Source: JAJFJD01 sp965228425
Lineage (GTDB): Bacteria; Pseudomonadota; Alphaproteobacteria; UBA8366
Length of the DNA stretch: 64,000 nt
Reading direction: 5' to 3'
NCBI GenBank assembly: GCA_965228425.1
Contig: OZ245815.1
Span: 4,960,001-5,024,000, forward strand
The notes beneath the pieces were generated by a model that was given only the letters and a program-made list of their open reading frames with translations, ran no database searches and was not told where the DNA came from. The translations under genes were made by a program, and so were the position numbers. This document shows positions 10,008 through 18,123 of the stretch, piece by piece. Every line of letters begins with the position of its first letter. The first letter of the stretch is position 1.

Positions 10008-10271
10008 ATGGCTGAACTCAGTGAACAACTCAAAGGCGCCCGGCTGACCACGGCGGAAATCCTGTATCACATGCCGGATCATCCCCATCTGCTGCAGAGC
10101 TTTATCTGGCAATTCATGGACCGGGCGCCCCAATACCCGAAACTGACGAAATTCCTGATCTTCTGGCAGCACAATATCGACGGCCCTATCCATTCGGTAA
10201 AAGTTGCGGGCAGCAAGATCATCAAACCGGCCGACCTCTTACATGTCGGCGACGCCGGGTATCTTCATTGA
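10008..10271 (+). CDS. usg: Usg family protein
   Basis: This 87-aa protein is recognisable as the alphaproteobacterial Usg family by LTTAEILYHMPDHPHLLQSFIWQ, the central P-x-L-x-K-F-L-x-FWQHN, and DGPIHSVKVA. The family is short, soluble and functionally uncharacterised. Its name comes from a gene upstream of a tryptophan-synthesis gene in other bacteria, but no trp gene is present here. GGAG precedes the ATG by about 7 bases. It is transcribed divergently from the MarR gene and sits 83 bases before the ferredoxin reductase. Confidence 0.85.
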   Translation: MAELSEQLKGARLTTAEILYHMPDHPHLLQSFIWQFMDRAPQYPKLTKFLIFWQHNIDGPIHSVKVAGSKIIKPADLLHVGDAGYLH

Positions 10272-10354
10272 CTTCACTGGGCTTTACCTCCCGCCGTACT
10301 TTGCATTAGGCTTCCGCCACAAAATAAAAAACGCCTAGGGAGGATTTGGCGGCG

Positions 10355-11659
10355 ATGCCATTGAAAGTGGCGGTTGTCGGGTCGGGACCGAGTGGATTCT
10401 ACACGGTCGCGGCCCTGTTGAAGGCGGGCGTCGAGTGCCAAATCGACATCATCGAGCGTTTGCCCACCCCGTTCGGCCTGATCCGGGGGGGCGTCGCGCC
10501 CGACCATCAGAAAACGAAGAATGTCTGGCGGGCCTATGAGAAATCGGCCCTGAACGAGTCCGTGCGGTATTACGGCAACGTGGAGGTCGGCCGCGACATA
10601 ACCATCGACGATTTGTCCGGAATGTACGACGCGGTCGTGCTGGCGGTCGGATCGCCGCTCGACCGGCGCCTCGGCATACCGGGCGAGGACAAGGAAGGCG
10701 TTATCGGCTCGGCCTCCTTCGTCGGCTGGTATAACGGTCATCCGGATTTCCGCGACCTGAACCCCAACCTCGATATCCAGGCCGCGGTGGTCGTCGGCAA
10801 CGGCAACGTGGCGGTCGATTGCGCGCGGGTGCTGGCGAAAACGCCCGAGGAGATGTCGACGACGGACCTGACGGACTACGCAGCGGAGGCTATTCACAAG
10901 TCTCCATTGACCGACATTTATATGTGCGGCCGGCGGGGGCCGGTCGAAGCCAAATTCACGAATGTCGAACTGCGCGAGATGGGCCAGTTGGCGCAATGCG
11001 CGCCCATCGTCGATCCGGGGCAGCTTCCCGACGAAATCACCGGCGATTTCGACGACCGCGACAAACGTCTGCGCGAGCGCAATCTGGCGACGCTCCGGGA
11101 ATTCACCGAATTATCGCCCGAGGGAAAGCCCAAACGGCTGCATTTCGCCTTTTTCACCAACCCCGTCGAGATTCTCGGCGGCGATCGCGTCGAGGCGGTC
11201 AGGATGGAGCGCACGGCCGTGCAGGACGGCCGCGCCGTGGGCACCGGAGAGTTCGTCGAGATTCCCTGCGGCTTGGTGATACCGGCAATCGGGTACTACG
11301 GCGAACCGTTTCCCGGCGTGCCCTTCGATGAAAAAGGCGGGGTGGTGATCCATGAGGATGGACGCATCAGCGACGGTATCTATGCGGTCGGCTGGATCAA
11401 ACGCGGCCCGACCGGCGTGATCGGAACCAACAAACACGACGGCGACCATGCCGCCGCGCAAATCCTGGCGGAGGTAACCGAAGGCGGGAAACAAGGGCGC
11501 GACCAACTGGAAGCAACGCTCGGCGAGCGCAATGTCCGCTGGGTAAGCTACCCGGACTGGAAGCGCATCGAGGAAGCAGAGATCGCCAACGCGAGCGAAG
11601 GCGCGCCGCGGCGCAAGTTCAGCCGCATCGATGACATGCTGGGTGTGCTCGATGGGTAA
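10355..11659 (+). CDS. Ferredoxin--NADP+ reductase, adrenodoxin-reductase type (FprA-like)
   Basis: The 434-aa flavoprotein has an FAD-binding GSGPSG motif near residue 9, followed by ERLPTPFGLIRGGVAPDHQKTKN, the signature of the mitochondrial adrenodoxin reductase/FprA class, and an NADP-binding region VVVGNGNVAVDCARVL. It moves electrons between NADP(H) and ferredoxin. I place the start at ATG 10355, because GGGAGG ends at 10343, about 11 bases upstream; an in-frame TTG at 10346 is too close to that site. A weak promoter (TTGCAT 10301-10306, ATAAAA 10324-10329) is possible. The korAB genes follow after 313 bases, which suggests a shared role in low-potential electron flow. Confidence 0.9.
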   Translation: MPLKVAVVGSGPSGFYTVAALLKAGVECQIDIIERLPTPFGLIRGGVAPDHQKTKNVWRAYEKSALNESVRYYGNVEVGRDITIDDLSGMYDAVVLAVGSPLDRRLGIPGEDKEGVIGSASFVGWYNGHPDFRDLNPNLDIQAAVVVGNGNVAVDCARVLAKTPEEMSTTDLTDYAAEAIHKSPLTDIYMCGRRGPVEAKFTNVELREMGQLAQCAPIVDPGQLPDEITGDFDDRDKRLRERNLATLREFTELSPEGKPKRLHFAFFTNPVEILGGDRVEAVRMERTAVQDGRAVGTGEFVEIPCGLVIPAIGYYGEPFPGVPFDEKGGVVIHEDGRISDGIYAVGWIKRGPTGVIGTNKHDGDHAAAQILAEVTEGGKQGRDQLEATLGERNVRWVSYPDWKRIEEAEIANASEGAPRRKFSRIDDMLGVLDG

Positions 11660-11972
11660 AAAATGCGAGGCTCATCGCATCCCGAAACTGCACCAGTGAG
11701 GCGTCAACCGGTACTGGACATCGCATCGAAAAAGCATAAGTTACCGGCGACTCTAGAGGGATTGGTTTTCGGCATGGAAATTTCGGGTTTGTCTTTCGCC
11801 AAAAGCGTCAGCCACCCGATACCGCTCGGCTAATACCCATGATCCCTAAATTCGCTTCTCAAGGGGTCGACGGGCACGCGATACTGTGATTTGGCGTCGA
11901 GAAATTTGATGTTAGAGTTATCTTGCGGATCCGGTCCAAGAGCCTCGTAATCCCAGGGAGGGTTTAACAAGA
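11660..11972. other. 313-base intergenic region between fpr-like gene and korA
   Basis: No gene or RNA gene was recognised. A short hairpin, ATGCGA-N6-TCGCAT at 11663-11680, follows the reductase stop codon; its 6-bp stem has no T-run on the + strand and is unlikely to be an efficient terminator. CCAGT and ACTGG form a second weak dyad further on. The last roughly 100 bases are AT-richer and probably contain the korA promoter, but I could not pick a convincing -35/-10 pair. A strong GGGAGGG precedes the korA ATG. Confidence 0.5.
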
Positions 11973-13841
11973 ATGGCAGCTGTAACCGCAGAGGAACCGC
12001 GACGCGCGGAACGCGCGCAAGTCGATTCGGTTATCATTCGCTTCGCAGGCGATTCCGGTGACGGCGTGCAGATAACCGGGAGCCAGTTCACGGATACGAC
12101 GGCGTTGGCGGGCAATGACCTGGCGACCTTTCCCGACTTCCCGGCCGAGATTCGCGCGCCCGCAGGCACGACCTTCGGCGTATCGGCCTTTCAGATCAAT
12201 TTCGGGGCGCAATCCATCGCGACGGCGGGCGACGAGCCCGATGTATTGGTGGCGTTCAACCCCGCGGCGCTTAAGGTCAATCTAGCCGACATCCACGCGG
12301 GCGGTCTGATCATCATCGACTCCGGCACCTTTACGGCGCGGAACCTCGACAAGGCGGGATTCGAGAACAATCCGCTGGAAGACGACACGCTGGAGAAATA
12401 CCGCCCCCTTAAGATCGATATTTCCAAACGGACCCTGGAGTCGGTCAAGCAGTTTGGGTTGACGTCGAAAGAAGGCCTGCGCTGTAAGAACTTCTGGACC
12501 CTCGGTCTGGTCTATTGGCTGTACGGCCGCGACCGAACCCCGACGATCGATTGGCTCAACAAGAAATTCGCGTCCCGGCCCGAGATCGCGGAGGCGAACA
12601 TCGCCGCGCTCAATGCCGGCCATGCCTTCGCCGAAACGGCGGAAATGCCCGGCGAGATCAGCAGCTATGTCGTGCCGCCGGCCGAGTTGGAGCCCGGCAT
12701 TTACCGCAACATCACGGGCACCGAGGCGATGGCCTGGGGCTTGTTGGCCGGATCGCAATTGGCCGACCTAAAACTGATGTTCTGCTCCTACCCGATCACG
12801 CCGGCTTCGTCGCTGCTGCATGCCTTGGCGCGACTGAAGCAATACGACGTGGTCACGTTCCAAGCGGAGGACGAGATTGCGGCAGCGTGTTCCGCGATTG
12901 GCGCGTCCTATACCGGCGCCATCGGCGTCACCTCGAGTTCCGGCCCCGGCGTCGCGTTGAAGGGCGAGGCGATCGGTCTGGCAATCTCGACGGAGTTGCC
13001 GCTGATCATCGTCAATTCGCAGCGCGCCGGACCGTCGACGGGCTTGCCGACGAAGACCGAGCAGTCCGACCTGTATCAATCGGTTTACGGCCGCAACGCG
13101 GACAGCCCGCTGGTCGTCCTCGCGGCGCGTTCCCCGGCTGACTGTTTCGAAGTGGGCATCGAAGCCGTCCGTCTGGCGACGAGATATATGACGCCGGTGA
13201 TCGTGCTGTCCGACGGTTATATCGTGAACGCGGCGGAGCCGTGGAAAATCCCCGACATGGCGGACTATTCACCCTTTCCGGTGACATTCCATACCGAATC
13301 GGACGGCTTCCACCCCTTCAAGCGTGATCCCGAGACGCTGTCGAGGCCTTGGGTCAAACCGGGCACGTCGGACCTGGAGCACCGTATCGGCGGTATCGAA
13401 AAAGCATACGATAGCGGGCACATCTCCTACGACGCCGAGAACCATCAGAAGATGACCGACACGCGAGCGGCGAAAATCAATGGCATCGCGAAGGACATTC
13501 CGCTGCAAACGGTCGAAGAAGGCACGGAGGGCGGCAAGCTCGCAGTGGTCGGCTGGGGCTCGACCTACGGGCCGATTTCCCGCGCGGTCACCAATCTGCG
13601 GGCGGACGGCGCCGATGTGTCGCACATCCATCTCCGCCATATCTGGCCGATGCCGGCCAACCTCGGCGACCTGCTCGGCAAGTACGATCGCGTCCTGGTG
13701 CCCGAAATGAATAACGGACAACTGCGGACCGTCTTGCGGGCCGAATATCTTGTGCCGGCCGTCGGGCTCAACCAGGTCAACGGCCTACCCTTCAAGATCT
13801 CCACCATCGAAGCGGCGATCCACGAACAATTGGAGTCCTGA
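11973..13841 (+). CDS. korA: 2-oxoglutarate:ferredoxin oxidoreductase, alpha subunit (gamma-alpha fusion)
   Basis: This 622-aa subunit has the fused gamma domain at the N-terminus (VIIRFAGDSGDGVQITGSQF) followed by the alpha pyrimidine-binding domain (FCSYPITPASSLLHAL, FQAEDEIAAACSAIGASY, SSSGPGVALKGEAIGLA) and the C-terminal domain II (GWGSTYGPISRAV, LRHIWPMP). With KorB it oxidatively decarboxylates 2-oxoglutarate to succinyl-CoA and reduces ferredoxin. The two-subunit form without a ferredoxin-like delta domain is the type found in aerobes such as mycobacteria. GGGAGGG lies 10-16 bases before the ATG. The stop codon is one base before the korB start. Confidence 0.93.
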   Translation: MAAVTAEEPRRAERAQVDSVIIRFAGDSGDGVQITGSQFTDTTALAGNDLATFPDFPAEIRAPAGTTFGVSAFQINFGAQSIATAGDEPDVLVAFNPAALKVNLADIHAGGLIIIDSGTFTARNLDKAGFENNPLEDDTLEKYRPLKIDISKRTLESVKQFGLTSKEGLRCKNFWTLGLVYWLYGRDRTPTIDWLNKKFASRPEIAEANIAALNAGHAFAETAEMPGEISSYVVPPAELEPGIYRNITGTEAMAWGLLAGSQLADLKLMFCSYPITPASSLLHALARLKQYDVVTFQAEDEIAAACSAIGASYTGAIGVTSSSGPGVALKGEAIGLAISTELPLIIVNSQRAGPSTGLPTKTEQSDLYQSVYGRNADSPLVVLAARSPADCFEVGIEAVRLATRYMTPVIVLSDGYIVNAAEPWKIPDMADYSPFPVTFHTESDGFHPFKRDPETLSRPWVKPGTSDLEHRIGGIEKAYDSGHISYDAENHQKMTDTRAAKINGIAKDIPLQTVEEGTEGGKLAVVGWGSTYGPISRAVTNLRADGADVSHIHLRHIWPMPANLGDLLGKYDRVLVPEMNNGQLRTVLRAEYLVPAVGLNQVNGLPFKISTIEAAIHEQLES

Positions 13842-13842
13842 C

Positions 13843-14871
13843 ATGACTGTCGTTCAAACGCCCGAAAAACTGACGGCAAAGGATCTGACGTCGGACCAGG
13901 AAGTCCGCTGGTGCCCCGGTTGCGGGGACTATGCGATCATCAAGGGTGTGCGCAATGCGCTGGCCGAGATCGGGACGCCGCGCGAAAACACCGTTTTCGT
14001 GTCGGGCATCGGCTGCGCAGCGCGCTTCCCCTACTACATGGCGACCTATGGATTTCATACGATCCATGGCCGCGCCCCGGCGATCGCTACCGGCGTCAAA
14101 CTGACCAATCCGGAGCTCGACGTCTGGGTCGTCACGGGCGACGGCGATTGCCTTTCGATCGGCGGCAATCACACGCTGCATATCCTGCGCCGCAACGTGG
14201 ACGTCAACGTGATGCTGTTCAACAACGAGATTTACGGCCTGACCAAGGGCCAATACTCGCCGACATCGAAAACCGGCACGCGGTCGCCGTCGACGCCGAT
14301 GGGGTCGGTCGATGAACCGGTGTCAGCTACCGAGTTCGCCCTCGGGTCCGGCGCCCGATTCGTCGCACGGTCTATCGATACGCTGCAGAAGCATCTTCCC
14401 GTCGTCCTGAAGCGCGCGCATGCGCACAAGGGCGCGTCCTTTGTCGAAATTTTCCAGAATTGCATCGTCTACAACGACGGTGCCTTTTCGCATTTCACCG
14501 ACCGGAAAATCGCGTCGAATACGCAGGTTCACGTCGAACACGGAAAACCGATGCGGTTCGGCGCTGATAATGAAAAGGGCATTCGCCTGAACGCGGAACT
14601 TCAGAAACTCGAAGTGGTCACGATCGGCGAAAATGGTGTCGACGAATCCGACGTCATGATCCACGACGAAACCAACAAGCCGTTGGCGACCCTGGTTGCC
14701 CACATGCAGCCGCCGGAATTCCCGGTGGCGCTCGGCGTGATCTATTGCGAAGACGGGCCGGAGTTCACCGACGCCATCTACAATCAGGTCAAGGCGGCCA
14801 AGGCCAAGAATAAAGCGGTGCCGATGGCCGAATTGCTGCACAGCGGCCATACCTGGGAAGTCACGGGCTAG
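13843..14871 (+). CDS. korB: 2-oxoglutarate:ferredoxin oxidoreductase, beta subunit
   Basis: This 342-aa ThDP-binding subunit starts at ATG 13843, one base after the korA stop; the frame stays open further upstream, but the downstream ATG gives the family's usual N-terminus. WCPGCGDYAI carries the cysteines for the 4Fe-4S cluster, SGIGCAARFPYYM holds the conserved Cys-containing loop, and GDGDCLSIGGNH followed by NNEIYGLTKGQ is the Mg-ThDP motif. It forms the active site with KorA. Separate ferredoxin and ferredoxin-NADP reductase would complete the pathway; a candidate reductase lies upstream. Confidence 0.94.
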   Translation: MTVVQTPEKLTAKDLTSDQEVRWCPGCGDYAIIKGVRNALAEIGTPRENTVFVSGIGCAARFPYYMATYGFHTIHGRAPAIATGVKLTNPELDVWVVTGDGDCLSIGGNHTLHILRRNVDVNVMLFNNEIYGLTKGQYSPTSKTGTRSPSTPMGSVDEPVSATEFALGSGARFVARSIDTLQKHLPVVLKRAHAHKGASFVEIFQNCIVYNDGAFSHFTDRKIASNTQVHVEHGKPMRFGADNEKGIRLNAELQKLEVVTIGENGVDESDVMIHDETNKPLATLVAHMQPPEFPVALGVIYCEDGPEFTDAIYNQVKAAKAKNKAVPMAELLHSGHTWEVTG

Positions 14872-14961
14872 GCCCGACCGCCACACGCACGGCAGTTTCC
14901 GTGGCCAATTGCGGCGATATGACTGCTGGCCATCCGTGGCCATCTTCACGATAGTTCGCCT

Positions 14962-16062
14962 ATGGCCGAGATTTCGACCGAAAATGCGCCGTCGACATCA
15001 CGCACCGGCAGCCCGCGCGCTGAAGCGAAGAATCGCGTCATCGTTCTCTGGCTGATCGTCTGCTGCGGTATGGTCGTGGCGATGATGCTGATCGGCGCGA
15101 TCACGCGGTTGACCGAATCCGGGTTGTCGATGGTGGAGTGGCGGCCGCTGATCGGCGCCTTCCCGCCGGTATCGGAGGCGGAATGGCGCCGCGTCTTCGA
15201 CCTGTACCGCCAGACCTCGGAATACCGGCTCGAGAATGCCGGCATGAGCCTGTCCGAATTCAAGACGATCTTCTGGTGGGAATATATCCACCGGCTCTGG
15301 GGCCGGATGATCGGCATTGTGTTCGGATTGCCGCTGATCTGGTTTGCGGTGCGCGGCTACCTGACCAAACCGCTTGCGTTCCGCCTTTTCGTCCTGTTCC
15401 TTCTGGGCGGCGCACAAGGGGCCATCGGCTGGTGGATGGTAAAAAGCGGCCTGGTGGACCGTGCCGACGTCAGCCAATACCGCCTTACGGTACATCTCGG
15501 CATGGCCTTCCTCATTCTCGGCGCGATGCTATGGGTCGTTCTCGATCTTGCCGCTCATCGGCCTGCACCAAGCCCCGTTTCGCCACGCCTCCGGCGTTAC
15601 ACAGCGGGCCTGCTGCTGCTGATCTTCGTCACCGCGTTGTCCGGCGGCCTCGTTGCCGGGCTGAACGCCGGCTACGCTTACAATGACTGGCCCTATATGA
15701 ACGGACAGATCATCCCCGAGGAATACAGCGACCTGACGCCGTGGTGGATCAACCTGTTCGAAAATGTCGCGGCGGTTCAGTTCGACCACCGGCTGCTCGC
15801 CTATGTCTCGGTCGTGGGCGTGCTGTTTCTATGGGTCGCCGCTTGGCGAAATGGCCTAAGGGGTATGACCCGGCGTCCATTCGATCTGCTTGCCGTGATG
15901 GTGTTCACGCAAGTCGCCCTAGGTGTTTCGACCCTTCTGTTCGTCGTACCCACGCCGCTGGCGGTGGCCCATCAGGGCGGTGCGATCGCGCTCTTCTGTC
16001 TCGCGGTCTGGGCGGTTCACACCGCATACCGGCATCCGGCCAAGCCCGCACCGAGCCGCTAG
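14962..16062 (+). CDS. ctaA: Heme A synthase (Cox15/CtaA)
   Basis: This 366-aa integral membrane protein has eight hydrophobic segments in two pseudo-repeats. It converts heme O to heme A for cytochrome aa3 oxidase. The conserved heme-ligand histidine blocks are present: WWEYIHRLWGRMIG, LTVHLGMAFL, FDHRLLAYVSV and VAHQGGAIALF. AITRLTESGLSMVEWRP is a further family signature, and the length matches the alphaproteobacterial/mitochondrial Cox15 group. No cytochrome oxidase subunit genes lie next to it. Its last 4 bases overlap the 3' end of the convergent M20 hydrolase gene, so there is no room for a terminator between them. Confidence 0.93.
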   Translation: MAEISTENAPSTSRTGSPRAEAKNRVIVLWLIVCCGMVVAMMLIGAITRLTESGLSMVEWRPLIGAFPPVSEAEWRRVFDLYRQTSEYRLENAGMSLSEFKTIFWWEYIHRLWGRMIGIVFGLPLIWFAVRGYLTKPLAFRLFVLFLLGGAQGAIGWWMVKSGLVDRADVSQYRLTVHLGMAFLILGAMLWVVLDLAAHRPAPSPVSPRLRRYTAGLLLLIFVTALSGGLVAGLNAGYAYNDWPYMNGQIIPEEYSDLTPWWINLFENVAAVQFDHRLLAYVSVVGVLFLWVAAWRNGLRGMTRRPFDLLAVMVFTQVALGVSTLLFVVPTPLAVAHQGGAIALFCLAVWAVHTAYRHPAKPAPSR

Positions 16063-17291
16063 CGGGCGCCCGCCTTCTCCAGCATCGCATGCAGTAGGAC
16101 CTGGCATCCGGCGGCCAGATCTTCGGCCGTCGCATTTTCGATTTCGTTGTGGCTGATGCCGTCTTCACACGGCACGAAGATCATGCCGCTCGGCGCGACC
16201 TTGGCGACATAGACCGCGTCGTGGCCGGCCCCGCTGACGATGTCGCGATGGCCGTAGCCGAAGCGATCGGCGCCGTTCCGCACCGCGTCGACACAATCGG
16301 GATCGAAGGGCGTTGCTTCGAAATGCAGAATCTGCTCGAACGCCATCTCGAGCTTTGCCGCCTCGGCGATCGCTGAGGCCTGTTCCCGCAAGGCCGCATC
16401 CATCGCGGTGAGACGGTTGTCGATCGGGTGGCGCAGGTCGATGGTGAGGAAGACTTCGCCCGGAATGACGTTCCGGCTGTTCGGCCGCACCTGCATCATG
16501 CCGACGGTGGCGCAAGCGTCCGGTTGGAACTCATGCCCCAAGCGATTGACCGCGTCGACCAGACGCGACGCGCCCAACAGCGCGTCACGGCGGCGGGCCA
16601 TCGGCGTCGGGCCGGCATGCGCCTCCATCCCGGTGTAAGTGACCTCGTACCAGCGCTGGCCCTGCGCACCGGTGACGACGCCGATCGTTTTTTCCTCGGC
16701 TTCGAGGATCGGTCCTTGTTCGATATGCGCCTCGAAATACGCGCCGACGGACCGGTCGCCGCAGCCGTCGCCGTTGTAGCCGATTCGCGTCAGCTCATCG
16801 CCCAGCGCGACGCCGTCCACATCGGTCGTCGCATGCGTTTCCGTGAGATCGAAGAGTCCCGCGAAAACGCCCGACCCCATCATCGCCGGGGCGAACCGCG
16901 ATCCTTCCTCGTTGGTCCAGACAACCACTTCGACCGGCGCCTCGGTCTCGACGCTCGCATCGTTCAGCGACCGGACGACCTCCAACCCGGCCAGCACCCC
17001 ATAGGCGCCATCGAACTTGCCGCCGGTCGGCTGACTGTCCAGATGGCTGCCGGTCATCACCGGCGGCAGGTCGTCGTTTCGGCCCGGGCGGCGCGCGAAG
17101 ATATTGCCCATCGCGTCGACCGAGACGCGGCACCCCGCGGACTCGCACCAGTCGACGAACAGGTCGCGCGATTGCTTGTCGAGATCGGTCAGCGCCAAAC
17201 GGCAGACGCCACCCTTTTGGGTGGCGCCGATTTCAGCCATCGTCATCAGGCTGTCCCACAACCGCCGGCCATCGATCGTCAGGTTTTCCAC
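16059..17291 (-). CDS. M20 family Zn-dependent amidohydrolase (allantoate / N-carbamoyl-amino-acid hydrolase type)
   Basis: This 410-aa enzyme of the AllC/HyuC group cleaves ureido or carbamoyl groups from small amides. Likely metal ligands are visible in order: GSHLDSQPTGGKFDG (His and bridging Asp), NEEGSRF (Glu), HIEQGP (His), and SHNE near the C-terminus. MEAHAGPTPMARRRDAL and VIPGEVFLTIDLRHP are typical of the family's lid domain. Allantoate, N-carbamoyl-L-amino acids and beta-ureidopropionate are all possible substrates and the sequence does not decide between them. It is 72 bases upstream of nothing on its own strand except the cupredoxin-like gene, so it is probably monocistronic or second in that unit. 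Confidence 0.87.
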   Translation of the reverse strand: MENLTIDGRRLWDSLMTMAEIGATQKGGVCRLALTDLDKQSRDLFVDWCESAGCRVSVDAMGNIFARRPGRNDDLPPVMTGSHLDSQPTGGKFDGAYGVLAGLEVVRSLNDASVETEAPVEVVVWTNEEGSRFAPAMMGSGVFAGLFDLTETHATTDVDGVALGDELTRIGYNGDGCGDRSVGAYFEAHIEQGPILEAEEKTIGVVTGAQGQRWYEVTYTGMEAHAGPTPMARRRDALLGASRLVDAVNRLGHEFQPDACATVGMMQVRPNSRNVIPGEVFLTIDLRHPIDNRLTAMDAALREQASAIAEAAKLEMAFEQILHFEATPFDPDCVDAVRNGADRFGYGHRDIVSGAGHDAVYVAKVAPSGMIFVPCEDGISHNEIENATAEDLAAGCQVLLHAMLEKAGAR

Positions 17292-17363
17292 GGCACACCT
17301 CGCTCGTAAGGCGACCCCTTATCCGGACGATACCCGCGGCTGCGCGGAAAACCGCAACGGTGT

Positions 17364-17852
17364 CTAGCCTTTGACGACCAGATTATAGTCAGGGGTCGGA
17401 TTCAACGGACAAGAATAAAGATACTTGCCCGGCTTCAACTCGACCACATAATCCTTCGTCGTGCCGGTGTCGAGACCACCGCCGGACACACTGGTCTTAT
17501 TCAGTTTGTGCAGCGGGTTCTTCCAATTGTAGTCATGCTCGCGGACCCAGAAGCCCAGCGAGTACGGTACGTTCTTGTTGGTCACACGGAAGATGTATTT
17601 CCCGGGTTTCAACTCGAGCGTCTTGGCCTTCGCCAACCGGTCGGCACCGGACTTCGCGTTGATTGCGTTGCAGTCGTCGGCCTTCTTCGGCGTGTATTTA
17701 TGATCGACGCCATTTTCGGATTCGACGAATTGGCAACCGACCTGTGTCAGGTTGATCACGGTCGGTTCGGCCGCGCGGGCGACGGACATCGCGCCCAACA
17801 AGGCGGCGCCAGCTAGGCCTACGGTGAATGCGGATCGCTTGATACCGGACAT
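17364..17852 (-). CDS. Secreted cupredoxin-fold protein lacking a recognisable copper site
   Basis: This 162-aa protein has a clear Sec signal peptide (KR followed by FTVGLAGAALLGAMSVARA, cleavage after ARA about residue 27). The mature part has the beta-rich pattern of a cupredoxin, LELKPGKYIFRVTN, then VELKPGKYLYSCPLNPTPDYNLVVKG. In copper proteins the last loop reads C-x-x-H-x-x-x-G-M; here Cys148 remains but His and Met are absent, so blue-copper binding is doubtful. Two further cysteines (40 and 61) may form a disulfide. I do not know its function. It is transcribed divergently from soxB, and a plausible promoter lies at 17885-17913. Confidence 0.75.
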   Translation of the reverse strand: MSGIKRSAFTVGLAGAALLGAMSVARAAEPTVINLTQVGCQFVESENGVDHKYTPKKADDCNAINAKSGADRLAKAKTLELKPGKYIFRVTNKNVPYSLGFWVREHDYNWKNPLHKLNKTSVSGGGLDTGTTKDYVVELKPGKYLYSCPLNPTPDYNLVVKG

Positions 17853-17884
17853 CGGTTAACCTTTCTTACAATGAAACAAGCTGG

Positions 17885-17913
17885 TCCATAAATGTTTAGA
17901 ATCGTTTTAACAA
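17885..17913 (-). promoter_or_regulatory. Candidate promoter of the cupredoxin-like gene
   Basis: On the minus strand TTGTTA (17908-17913) and TATGGA (17885-17890) are separated by 17 bases. Transcription would start about 25 bases before the ATG. The surrounding 17880-17990 stretch is markedly AT-rich compared with the coding sequence. The call rests on sequence match only. Confidence 0.4.
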
Positions 17914-18030
17914 TCAACACAACATTCCGTGAGTGTCCCAAAAAGATATAACGCGCGGATAACGAAAGCATAAAGTTTTTGTAAAGACGAATTGGTCCGC
18001 AGCCGCCATCCCTCGGAAATGAAAAGGATA

Positions 18031-18058
18031 TTGCATCGCCGGGCGCAAGCGCTATAGG
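18031..18058 (+). promoter_or_regulatory. Candidate promoter of the sox operon
   Basis: TTGCAT (18031-18036) and TATAGG (18053-18058) are separated by 16 bases on the + strand. The predicted start is near 18065, leaving a roughly 60-base leader before soxB that contains a perfect hairpin at 18079-18097. Confidence 0.5.
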
Positions 18059-18078
18059 GTCTGTGGCAGGGGAGAACC

Positions 18079-18097
18079 GGGGATGCGCAGCATCCCC
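18079..18097 (+). promoter_or_regulatory. GC-rich hairpin in the soxB leader
   Basis: GGGGATGC and GCATCCCC form a perfect 8-bp stem with a 3-base loop in the predicted 5' leader of soxB, 26 bases before the ATG. There is no T-run after it (AGCACAATAAAAAT follows), so it is not an intrinsic terminator. It could stabilise the mRNA 5' end or be a binding site. Confidence 0.45.
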
Positions 18098-18123
18098 AGC
18101 ACAATAAAAATCCGGTCGTTTCG

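Noticed and set aside
11663..11680. ATGCGA-N6-TCGCAT hairpin after the ferredoxin reductase gene as a terminator
   Set aside because: The stem is only 6 bp and there is no T-run on the + strand; the A-run before it would serve only a minus-strand transcript, for which there is no gene.
18079..18097. soxB leader hairpin as an intrinsic terminator or riboswitch
   Set aside because: No T-run follows, and the roughly 60-base leader is too short for a known glycine or folate (THF) riboswitch.
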